Shown: positions 54,431-64,000 of the stretch, piece after piece | How the letters are laid out: each line of letters begins with the position of its first letter | Position numbering within the stretch: the first letter of the stretch is position 1 | NCBI GenBank assembly: GCA_039096225.1 | Contig: JBBPEB010000026.1 | Coordinates: 467,001 to 531,000, forward strand | Origin: Blastocystis sp. Blastoise | Taxonomy: Eukaryota > Sar > Bigyra > Opalinata > Blastocystidae | DNA: 64,000 nt | Direction of reading: 5' to 3' | Translations under genes and position numbers: made by a program | The notes under the pieces: model-generated | What the model was told of the DNA's origin: nothing | What the model saw: only the letters and a program-made list of their open reading frames with translations | Databases searched by the model: none

Positions 54431-55024
54431 TAACTTAGATAATAATAATAATAATAATATATATACCATAGTACCCACATTACATCCCCAAAGAGTAATA
54501 AGTAAGCATATAGTAATAGCATAATAACCAAAATCACCTAATAAAGCATAAGAAAATAAAGCATATTCACTTTTTGTTTTTTTGGCATTATAATTATGTG
54601 TTGGTTTGGCAACATAATAATTTTTTATTTTAAGTAAAATAACAGAACAATAATAATAGGCCCAGCAAACGAATAAATAAAATAGTAAACCAATAACGAT
54701 ACCCACTTTCGACATTGCAATTGGAACTGCAAAAGCACTTAAACCTAGAGCTGATTTTGTGATATTTATAGTGAATTGAGGAAGAGTTAAACCATATTCT
54801 TTAGGACGTTTTTTATGTTCTTCAGGAATATCAGTCGCAGCCAGTTCAGAAGCAGCTTCTTTATCAAATGTAAGTGCAGTTTCATTATTTAAACCATCCT
54901 TTATATCCTTCATTTCTTTGGACTCATCGACAACATTATCAGGAACTGTGACTGTAACTTGACTATCGAGAGTCTTAGGGCTTGCTACAACCTCAGCAGG
55001 AACCTCAGGGTTGACAACAGACAT
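51672..55024 (-). CDS. Amino-acid transporter, AAAP (SLC36/SLC38-like) family
   Basis: Nine exons can be joined in phase to about 546 residues: 54467–55024, 54242–54378, 53958–54160, 53633–53761, 53470–53528, 53197–53407, 52892–53055, 51672–51851 (eight coding segments are firm or likely; the 53958/53761 junction is the weakest and may start further upstream at about 53775). An acidic cytosolic N-terminus of about 80 residues precedes LPQFTINITKSALGLSAFAV, the AAAP TM1 signature, then about ten more hydrophobic segments, including FVPSFDTVFSLIGAFTISF. These proton- or sodium-coupled carriers sit in vacuolar or plasma membranes. The 53197/53055 junction is an AT–AC intron; the last intron is over 1 kb. 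Confidence 0.78.
51852..52891 (-). other. Unusually long (1.04 kb) last intron of the AAAP gene
   Basis: GTAAGA donor at 52891 and ATAG acceptor at 51852, phase 0. Nearly all other introns here are 45–260 nt. It contains a small GC-richer island at about 51905–51945 (GGTGCCGGTTGAAAG, then TTACGAGCGC), which could be a nested non-coding RNA. I recognise no snoRNA boxes. Confidence 0.6.
53056..53196 (-). other. U12-type AT–AC intron in the AAAP gene
   Basis: On the coding strand the intron begins ATATCCTTT, has the branch-like TTCTTAAC (53068–53075), and ends TTTTAC 13 nt later. Joining CTA-A to TT-GGT restores the family motif FSLIGAF in frame. No GT–AG pair does so. The interior carries AATTGTTATAATAAT tandem repeats. 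Confidence 0.75.
54180..54237. repeat. (ATA)n microsatellite in AAAP intron
   Basis: About 18 tandem ATA triplets; a similar ATA/ATTAT repeat lies in the intron near 53815–53935. Confidence 0.85.
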
Positions 55025-55793
55025 ATTTATCAATATTTATTTAAAAAAAGAAAGAATTCTTTTTTCTTTTATATGATTTTTCTTTTTTCTAAAAATAAAA
55101 AAATAAAACAACAAAAACCAGAGAATTCATGGAAGTTTCTCTATTTTCTCCCAACCATTCTTTTTTAACGACCATTCATTGATCATTTTTATAAAAAGCC
55201 GTTTTATTTCATATTCTCATAATCCAATCATTTGTATATATATTTATAAAAATAAAATTAGGTTGGTAATTCCCTATTTGTGAATTATGTTCTTTTTGCT
55301 GTTTATTAACCAATTCCCTTTATTTCCCCTTCTAAAGAAGAAATTATAAACTTTCATTTACCACTTAATATTCTCTTTATTCATGATAATAACATGATTC
55401 TTCTTCTTCAATTTATTCTCTTAGTGTCTTGGAAGAAAAACGAGCTATCAACCAAAAGAAGCCTTGTTAATCATATATATTGAATATATAGTGTCGTTTT
55501 ATAAACACGACAAAAAATAGAGTTCAAAAAAAAAGAAAACATAGACAAGAGAATTGAATAGAAGAAAAAAGAAAAAAGAAGAAAAGCATAACATACAAGT
55601 ATAGCATACATATGAAAGTAGATCTAAAAAAAAAATGAAAAAAAATTCTTTAAAACAGAAAAACGAATAGATTCAGAGAAATAAAAAAAATAGGATGACA
55701 ATGGAGATAAAAATATATAAAATACTACCTTGCATCTAAATAGTATTCGTTTATTATCTCACCTAAACCAAATAAATTGCTAAGACGAAAATA
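55025..55793. other. Spacer between AAAP promoter and kinase 3' end
   Basis: AT-rich with A-rich runs near 55500–55700; no gene, RNA or motif recognised. Confidence 0.6.
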
Positions 55794-58305
55794 CTACCGA
55801 TAATACTCTTCTTCATCAAATTCTTCATCATTGTCATCATCATATTTGTTTGTGGAATTTCGTGGTTGACTCGCATACCAAAATCCATCATCCATTCCGT
55901 TCATTGCGTCCATAGGAAAACCAATTTCTTCTTCATCACTATCTAGTTTACATGATAAGAGAGCTGGAGTTGTCTGAGGAGTTGGTTTAGAAGGGGTCAT
56001 AGGAGAATGAGACAAAAAAGATAAATATAAGGGACTATTTTTCAAATCTACTGATGAAGAGGAAATAGAAGCATGTTTAGAATTAATATTTAAATTTAAA
56101 TTACATTTTGATGAATCAGAATTATTTGATAAAGCGTTTTGATCTTGTTTTATAGAATGAGTATCTTGTACAGAATCATAAGAAGTTTTATAAAACCTTG
56201 AGTCAATTTCTGACTCAATTTCAGGATTATCTGTTATATTATTAGGATAAGAAGACTTTTTATTAATGTTTTCATTAGATTGTTTATGTAAAGATTGTTT
56301 TAAATAGGAAGTATATTGATTTTTGATTTTTTTAATATATTCAGATGTCGATAAATTAGTATCTGATTGTTCATTAGAACTTTTTGTTAATGATGAAGTT
56401 GATCCAATAGGTTGATCTAGCCATAGAGTATTTGGATGTGTATAAATCTTTATATTTTCAAATGATTGATTTGATGGATTTAAATAGAATGAAGAATAAT
56501 GATTTGGATCTTGAATAAATGTAGAAATAGATGGAAAAGATAAAAAATTTGAAGGTGTTTGAATTTCTTTTTGACACCAAGGGTGTAATAATATAGAAAG
56601 TGTATCAGGTCTTTTTAAGGGATCTCGATTCAATAATAATGATATTAAATCAACTAAATCTATATATAATCATTATTATAATGTTATATATTCAGTATTT
56701 AATTGTATAAAAGAATTTATGAATGAAATATCATAAATATATGTAAATATATAGATAAAAATCTATATATATTCATATAATTACAATAGTATTAGAATTT
56801 AGAATATACCTTTTGAACAAGGAATAGGAATATCGATATTTTGTGTAGATATATATTCATAGAATTCTTTTTTATTATCACAATTACATAAACTAGAACC
56901 TATAATCATTTCATATAATACTACACCCAAACTCCATATATCTGCTTTATAACCATCATACCCCGCGGGAATCGGCTCTAAAACTTCAGGCGCAGAATAA
57001 CGAGGAGTACCTATATATTAATTTTTATTATTATTGTTTTTATTATTGTGTATTTTTATTATCATTATAAATATGTTTATTATAATTATAAATATTTTTA
57101 TTGTTATTATTAATAGATATGAAAATGAATGAGATGTTAATAGAATAAAAGAATTCAAAAATAATATGAAATATATATAATAATATTGACTTTATTTGAA
57201 TGCAGAATAGTTTAGAATAATAAAAGTATATAAATATAAAGTAATAATATATTCTTACCAATAAATGAATGACATAATGATGATAAAGCCACAGAGCGCG
57301 ATAAACCAAAATCAATAATTACAATACGACCTTTATATATATATAGAATAATATATATTTATTATAATACTAACAATATTATATTTATATATTATAGATA
57401 TATTAATCATGAAAATAGATAATATAATTATATTAAAATATATATTTATTAAATAATATTTAAAAAAAATATAATTATAGAATAAAAATTACATATAATA
57501 ATATAAAAAAATAACATATAATCATAGAATAAACTATTTTCATACCTGTATGTTCTATAAGTATATTCGATAATTTAATATCTCGATGAATAAAATGATT
57601 TGTATGTAATATATGAATTCCCATAATTATTTGAACAAAAAAATAGCGAGCTTCTTCTTCACTTAACTATATATATATTATTCTTAATAATCTATGAAAT
57701 ATAATATATATATATAATATACATTTCTTAATAATCTATAGAATAGAATATAATATAATATATACATTATTTCTTATAGATACAAAATCTAAGAAGTCAT
57801 GGCATGTATTTATAGATTCAATAAATTCCATAATAACAAAAATATGTTTTTCAGTTTCAATAGCATCAATTAATCTATAATAAAAATAATAGTCATGACA
57901 ATTATTGAATACTATAAATACCTCACAATATGTTGACTTTTGACTGATTTGATAACCATCAATTCACGTAAGACACGTATTACCCATCGAGGTATGCTTT
58001 CATCACAATTTATTTCCTTATTATATATTTTTGCAGCAAATGTCTTTCGATCGGCAACTCTTTGAATTTTTAAAACACTTGCCGATGCGCCATAACCAGC
58101 AAAACTGCCCATAGAATACTAAATATATGTAATAAAAAAGTTCTACAAAAAAAAGAAAAAATACTTCTTGATAAAACTTTGTTTCTGAAAGTTGTCTTGT
58201 TAGATCATTTAAAAATTGCTGATTCTCCTCTTCTGTCGTATAGGGAAGAATAAAGGTATCCTCATAGTCCGAAAAAGAATCAATTTCATATGAGAAAATC
58301 TTCAT
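55794..58305 (-). CDS. Ser/Thr protein kinase with long disordered C-tail
   Basis: Seven exons (58165–58305, 57922–58118, 57784–57874, 57546–57666, 57259–57330, 56810–57010, 55794–56659) join in phase to 562 residues. All kinase motifs are intact: glycine loop [17 protein letters not shown] Lys, VLRELMVI helix-C Glu, HRDIKLSN catalytic loop, [22 protein letters not shown], and [18 protein letters not shown]. Overall it looks CAMK- or SNF1/NIM1-like, but the subfamily is uncertain. The tail of about 270 residues is Ser/Asn-rich with Ser/Thr-Pro sites and an acidic end. Between APE and DIW there is an extra EPIPAG segment encoded by ATTCCCGCGG, probably an insertion. Confidence 0.85.
56963..56972 (-). 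repeat. CCGCGG motif copy inside the kinase domain exon
   Basis: The minus strand reads ATTCCCGCGG, encoding IPA within the loop after the APE motif. Confidence 0.6.
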
Positions 58306-58971
58306 AATCAACTGAATCCTCGTAACACCAAGACGGAAAGTGTGATTTTCAAATAAGTATTCAAAAGCTGATAGTAATCGTCTGATTAAATGATATTTTT
58401 ATAATTTTAAATCGAGTTTCTCCTTTTTGAAAATTCGTATTATCCCCATGATTCTAAATAGAAAACACTGTATAATTTTCATTTCTGAATTATGTTTCTA
58501 AAATAGTCTTTTCTTTTATTTATTTGTCTAAACATCATTATGCATTTATTTTTATCAACTCCGACATATTTAAGTGTCATTCAAAATAGAGTATGAAATA
58601 CAAACAAATTACAACTGAAAAGAGTAATCAAGGTTTATATAAGTCACTACACAAAGTAAATTCACACATAGTTTTTTCATACTATAGTTTTTATCATAAA
58701 AACAACGAAAATATTAGTTGATTAGTTGATTCCATATAAATATCCTTATTCTTTTCTTTTACTATGAATCTATATACTGTACATTCTCTTCTACATTATG
58801 AATTTATACACAAATATCTTAAAATATAGAGAATAACAGCAAACAAACAAAAGAACAACGAAAACCATGGTTTTCACAAATTGATTTCTTTTTATCACTT
58901 TTCTATCTCAATAAGAAGTACATGTTATACATAACACAGCAATTGTTCTTATACTTCTATAGATTTATACA
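58306..58971. promoter_or_regulatory. Divergent promoter region of the kinase and ELP4
   Basis: Holds an exact 16-bp palindrome GAAAACCATGGTTTTC at 58860–58875, about 100 bp upstream of the ELP4 ATG, and ATCCCCATGATTCT near 58441. Both look like CCGCGG copies after C-to-T and G-to-A change. No gene seen. Confidence 0.5.
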
Positions 58972-60546
58972 ATGTCTGCATTTAGAAAACGAACTGATGG
59001 AATTTCAAATGTTCCTGTAAAAATGAAGGGTATAAAATCATGGATTTATGGTCAGAATCTTATTTCAACTGGTTCAAATGACTTAAATAAAATATTAAAT
59101 GGTGGATATATATTAGGTTCAATTGGTTTATTGGAAGAAGATATCTTATTAAATCAGAAAGAAACTTTAATTAAACTGAGTTATGCTGAGGCTACAACTT
59201 TTGAGCAAAATGTTCTTATATTTAGTTCAAAATCGCGCAATTCATTACATGATTTTTATTCTAAATCTGTATCTAAAATTGAGATCAAAGCAGCTACAGC
59301 TCCGCAAGCAGTACAACCTCGTGAACAGGTATTCTTTCTTTTTTTATTATTACTTATAAGTCTATTTTTTTTTCTAATAAAGAAAGGTAACTTATCACAA
59401 TTACAAATAGCATGGCAATATAAAAGATACTTAGCTGAAAATAAGTGTATATATTTGTATATATAATAAATTACAAATAATATATATATAGTGGTATATA
59501 ATGCACCAGTAGAATCTTCTTATAATAACAGTTACGATTTAAGTAAAACTGAAGAAGTTCTTTTAGAATCGAGTTCATCAAGGGTTTCTCTATATAGTTT
59601 AGAAGATATTTCTTCAACGGTTCTTCTTGAACATGAAGATAAGATTCTTATAAATAAAGATTTAACTGTTTTTATGAATAATATATTAATTCTTATACAA
59701 AATTTTATACAAAAATGTAAAAGGTATATTTTTGTATTGGTTTATACACAATATAATATATATATAATAAATATATATATAGTGAGAATAAAGTGGGACG
59801 TATATTTATAGAGAATTTTATGGATTATAAATGGCAATATATATGTTCAGTATATATATATTTATAATTCTATCCTATATATCCTATTTTGTTCCTATAC
59901 TAGTTATTATAAACTATTTTTATTATTATATATATAGGACATTGATTTATTATATATGTTCATTAATGATATCAAGTTATTTATTAGAAACTCTTCGTGC
60001 TTCTTATTAATTACAACAGCTTTTCAAAATCAAGATAATCAATTATATAAACATAATATATCAAATATTCTAAGACATAATACAGATTATTGTATGTCTT
60101 TAGAAGCATGGAAAGGTATATTTATTGTTATTTATTGTTATTGTGTTTTTATTGTTATTTTTATATTTATTTTTATTTATTTATTTTTATTTATTTATTT
60201 CTATTTCCTTCTTTACAAATATTTTAATAAAATTCTTTGACATAACATAAATAAAAAAATATATATATACAAATGAATCTATTATTATTACTATAAAGAT
60301 AATATTCCTCCAAGTGAATTTGAAAAAACTATTGGATTGTTTAGATTAAGTCGTGTAGCTTCTTTAATGTCTTTCTATACATCACTTCCTACTGTATATA
60401 TATATGGAGTTGAACGTAATTTAAGATCGATTAAAATCAGTGAACTTCATCTTCCTCCTGCTGATGCTGTTTCATCAGAAGATAAAAAGAAATTTGAACA
60501 AATGAATCAAATTGGTATTGGATGTTCTGGCGCCTATCAATTCTAA
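58972..60546 (+). CDS. ELP4: Elongator subunit ELP4 (PAXNEB family)
   Basis: Six exons (58972–59328, 59383–59446, 59492–59723, 59783–59849, 59938–60115, 60299–60546) join in phase to 381 residues, a typical ELP4 length. Features are a basic N-terminus, STGSNDLNKILNGGYILGSIGLLEED (degenerate RecA-like P-loop region), LQIAWQYKRYL, and the C-terminal LFRLSRVASLMSFY. ELP4 forms a hexameric ring with ELP5 and ELP6 that binds tRNA and supports wobble-uridine modification by the Elongator core. The lack of a Walker A Lys is normal for ELP4. Confidence 0.85.
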
Positions 60547-60787
60547 ATTATATATTTGTGTTATTGTTTATTGTCTATAGAATCTTTTAATATATCAAAG
60601 TGTTTCTCGTTGTGTTTGACATATATATTTGATTTTATAATTAATTTATTTTGAAAAATTACTTTTTAATTATATAAAACAATATTAAAAAAAAATTTCA
60701 CACATAACTTAAAATCAGAAATACTGAAAATAATTAAGCAAACAGTATTCATTTTTCATGGTTTTACTTTTCTATTGATATTCAACT

Positions 60788-63174
60788 ATGTTTAGATTCT
60801 CAAAAGTCGCTACTAAGTAACAATTCTATATTTACTAATGTTTCTAATGATCTCTATACAATAAACTTCCTGAATTTGTTCGTGCTACATCGACAAAAAC
60901 CAAAAAACCATCTAAAAGAGGTTTTGTATTTTATACTGGTCTTGCAATTGCTGGTGGTGTTGTCTATTGGTCATGGGATACTATAAGAGCTACTGCTCCT
61001 TATGCTTGGTGTGTAGATGCATCTATGCCTATGATGAGAATGTTAAATCCAGAGATGGCTCATAAAGCTGGTGTTCTTGCTGCCAAATATCATTTATCAC
61101 CTATTGATAAATCGTATTATCCTGAATTATCAACTGATGCTTGTGGAATGCATTTTCCTAATTGCGTTGGTTTAGCTGCAGGTTTTGATAAAAATGCCGT
61201 TGTATATGTTTTGAAATTCATCTTTAATTTGTAGAATAGCGATACATTTAATAATAATAATTATTATTATTATTATGATCTATTTTCTTAATGTTTAATG
61301 GTATAATAATATATATAACTCTATAGGCTATTAATTCTCTTCATGAAGCAGGATTTGGTTTTATTGAAGTTGGTGGAGTTACTCCTAAAGCTCAACCTGG
61401 TAACCCTTCACCACGAATGTTTAGACTCTCTGAATATGGAGGTATTATTAATAGGTATATATATATTTATATATATTTATTATTATACTTGTTATTATTA
61501 TTATTATATATTATTTATTATTCATATTATTTGTAGTGATTTTTATTTGTTTTTTTTTTGTATAATATATATTAAATACATATAAAATCTAAAGAATAAG
61601 ATAGATAAATGCATATTATATACTATATAATAATAATATAAATAACTACATAATATATATATAGATTTGGTTTAAATAATGAGGGTCATACTCGTGTTGT
61701 TCCTCGCTTACGTACATGGTATGATAAATACCATGGGAAAACAGGTCTTTTAGGGGTGAATTTAGCTGAAAATAAAGGAACTGAAGATTCAGTGAATGAT
61801 TATGTTCAAGGTATAAATTAAAATACTATAAGAATTAAGATATTTAATAGACTATTATTTATTCATGTTTTTTCAATTTATTTTTTTTTTAATTCTTATA
61901 TATGTTTTTAGAATATTAGTTGATATATATATATACTATTTTTAGAATATAATTGATATATTAATATATATATAAAACTATTAATATAAATCTATATAGG
62001 TATTAAGAATTTAGGACCTTATAGTGATTTTGTTGTTATTAATGTTTCTTGTCCTAACCAAGTTGGTATATATATGTTTATATTCATATTTATATTAATA
62101 TAAACATTAATATTAGTAATTCCTATATATATATAATAATAATATAGGTACTCTTGAATTACAAGCAAAAGAACATTTAGAGTCTATTATTAAAGCTGTA
62201 TATTATATAATATAATAATAAATATATGAATACTATTATAAATATATTTTATAGGCAATAAACACTATAGAAAATTCATTCATTACAAATAAGCCACGCT
62301 TATTAATTAAATTATCACCAGATTTAACTTATGAACAAAAACATATCTTTTCTTATTATTATTATAGAATATAATTTTTATTTTCTATATATATCGTTTT
62401 CTTTTTTATTAATATATCTATATAAAGTCTTAATGGTTATAATTTATTTATTTACCTAATTCTTTTTTTTTAAATCTATATATATCTCTATATTTTTTCT
62501 TTAATATATATACAAGAAATATCTTCGATATTATTACAATATCCTATAGATGGTATAGTAGTAAGTAATACTACTACTACTCGTCCTGAGTATATTAAAG
62601 ATCCTGCTCTTCAAGAAAAAGGTGGACTTAGTGGTACTCCTGTTAAAGAATTATCTACACAATCTATTAAAGATATGTATAATATATATATTCTTATCTG
62701 AATGATTTAGTATTCATTATTATTTTATATAAAAAATATAACTTTATATATTATAGGTATTATTTAACTAAGGGAAAAATTAATATTATTGGTGTTGGTG
62801 GTATCTCTAATGCTCAAGATGCTTATGAGAAAATAAAGGCAGGTGCTTCCGTTGTTGAAGTTTATACTGCTCTTGTTTATAATGGTAAATAATTGTTTTT
62901 TTTAAGAATTATTATTATTATTTATAGAATATATATTATTATTATACTTATTATTATAATATTTATTATTATTATACTTATTATTATTATTATTATTATA
63001 CTTATTATTATTATTATTATTTTTAAATTTTATTTTTGTAAAATATATAAAATTATATCTTTAATAGGTATTGGATTAGTTGCTTCTATTAAGAAAGATC
63101 TAGCAACTCTTTTAGCTGAAGATGGATTTGAACATGTTTCTCAAGCTGTTGGAAAAGATGTCCCATTAGACTAA
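60788..63174 (+). CDS. DHODH: Dihydroorotate dehydrogenase, class 2 (mitochondrial, quinone-dependent)
   Basis: Ten exons (60788–60816, 60865–61201, 61327–61454, 61665–61810, 62000–62065, 62148–62197, 62255–62342, 62514–62676, 62757–62884, 63068–63174) give 413 residues. A short basic presequence ([10 protein letters not shown]) and a transmembrane helix ([18 protein letters not shown]) match the inner-membrane class 2 enzyme. Then come AAGFDKNA (FMN binding), [23 protein letters not shown] with the catalytic Ser, [19 protein letters not shown] and IIGVGGIS. It makes orotate for pyrimidines and passes electrons to ubiquinone. The intron at 62343–62513 is AT–AC. The first intron (60817–60864) ends AATAA rather than AG, so the exact N-terminus is unsure. 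Confidence 0.92.
62343..62513 (+). other. U12-type AT–AC intron in DHODH
   Basis: Begins ATATCTTTT, has branch-like TTCTTTAAT at 62497–62505, and ends AC 8 nt later. Joining AAA-C to AA-GAA gives [14 protein letters not shown], the expected family reading, in frame. No GT donor exists in exon 7 before its frame closes. Confidence 0.75.
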
Positions 63175-63623
63175 TCTCATTTCTCCAAAAGTAACAAAAT
63201 GGATCTTCATTGTTATATACTTATTTTTAATAGTTTTTTTATTGTACATTCATTCTTTTTTCTTCTTATTGGATTCCAATTATGATATTCATATTATAGT
63301 TACGAATTTTGAAATGTATATATATAAATTATTCGTAAAATAAAACACTTTATACACAAAATCACATTTAATAACTTTTGATCAACTGCTCAAATCTAAA
63401 ATCTATATATCTATATTCAATAGAATTAATACTCATATAAAATTAAAAATACATTTATATAAACTTATAAAAACCATGTCTACAAAAAAAATAGATAAAA
63501 ATTTCTTTCAGCTCATTTTTTTCGTTTAGAAAAAGAAAAAAATCGTGATTTTTTCTCACAATTACAAAATGACATCATTTTTATAATATTCTTATTTTAA
63601 TTCATTATACATTGGTTTAAAAC
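63175..63623. other. Spacer between DHODH and TMCO1
   Basis: AT-rich; nothing recognised. Confidence 0.6.
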
Positions 63624-64000
63624 ATGAGTGCTCTTGCTTTTGAAGCCTTATCTGTTGTTGTTGTCTCTATTATCGTTTCTCTTCTTATTGAAGCACTTTC
63701 ATGGTTTTTTATATACAGAAAGAGTGATTATAAGCGTTTAACTAGAGAAATCAAAAAGATGAATGAAGATTTAAATTTATTACAATCAAAGAAAGTATCT
63801 CCTTCTGAACAAAAGAAACATGATAAAACTGTTCAAAAGATGAAAGATGACTTAAAGGTGAGTAATTATATTTTTTATTTTTATTTTTATTTTATTTTTA
63901 TTTTATTTTTATTTTTATTTTTATTTTATTTTATTTTTATTTTTATATATAGAATAAGAATCAACATCTTAGTTCTAAGAATATGGGATCTAATGTTATT
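63624..64000 (+). CDS. TMCO1: TMCO1-like ER membrane protein, N-terminal part (runs off window)
   Basis: Exon 1 is 63624–63857 with a GTGAGT donor. Exon 2 starts at 63953 and continues past the window. The protein begins MSALAFEALSVVVVSIIVSL, one transmembrane helix, followed by WFFIYRKSDYKRLTREIKK and a Lys-rich coiled coil, then NKNQHLSSKNMGS. This order of helix, YR-x-x-x-YKRL and coiled coil is the TMCO1 pattern of the Oxa1/GET1/EMC3 superfamily, an ER protein of the multipass translocon also reported as a calcium-leak channel. The intron is an ATTTTT-type repeat. Confidence 0.88.
   Translation, partial: MSALAFEALSVVVVSIIVSLLIEALSWFFIYRKSDYKRLTREIKKMNEDLNLLQSKKVSPSEQKKHDKTVQKMKDDLKVSNYIFYFYFYFIFILFLFLFLFYFIFIFIYRIRINILVLRIWDLML

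Overview
The window is nuclear DNA of a very AT-rich, intron-dense eukaryote. Protein-coding genes carry many short GT–AG introns made largely of TA repeats, genes lie on both strands without operons, and several proteins have Asn-, Ser- or Lys/Glu-rich low-complexity tracts. The standard genetic code fits every gene. I cannot name the organism. Extreme AT bias and Asn-rich proteins recall anaerobic gut fungi and dictyostelids. A membrane-anchored class 2 dihydroorotate dehydrogenase implies a quinone-linked mitochondrion, which argues against an anaerobic gut fungus; most dictyostelid genes have far fewer introns. Two AT–AC introns imply a working minor spliceosome, and a seven-helix receptor fused to a phosphoinositide kinase points to a protist or an early-diverging, possibly zoosporic, opisthokont or amoebozoan.

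Layout. 1–2257: 3' part of a Ski2-type exosome helicase (+). 2991–4685: intronless membrane-anchored glycosyltransferase-like gene (−). 4686–8099: long gene-free stretch ending in an unusual upstream region (perfect heat-shock element, E2F-like boxes, hairpin) before a small KilA-N-like gene at 8100–8612 (+). 9766–11728: BTB plus TLDc protein (+). 12600–16433: GT61-type glycosyltransferase with a polypurine-encoded acidic stalk (+). 17108–20118: Asn-rich protein with a possible helix-turn-helix (+). 21921–22649: NOP16 (+). 23321–27600: 24-exon receptor–PIP kinase fusion (−). 28825–33327: STT3 (+). 33664–35991: LTV1 (−). 36428–51402: cytoplasmic dynein heavy chain (+). 51672–55024: amino-acid transporter of the AAAP family (−). 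55794–58305: Ser/Thr kinase (−). 58972–60546: ELP4 (+). 60788–63174: class 2 DHODH (+). 63624–end: TMCO1 N-terminus (+).

Most genes are core eukaryotic housekeeping: RNA decay (SKI2), ribosome assembly (NOP16, LTV1), tRNA wobble modification (ELP4), N-glycosylation (STT3), pyrimidine synthesis (DHODH), ER membrane calcium/translocon function (TMCO1) and microtubule transport (dynein). The accessory interest is concentrated in the receptor–kinase fusion, a dispersed CCGCGG-centred 15-mer that lies in spacers, in exons and on splice donors, introns made of nothing but TA repeats, the two AT–AC introns, and the promoter-like cluster at 7.7–8.0 kb. I rebuilt gene models by hand from codon phase, splice consensus and family knowledge. 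Exon limits agree with the reading frame throughout except where stated; none is checked by transcripts or database search.
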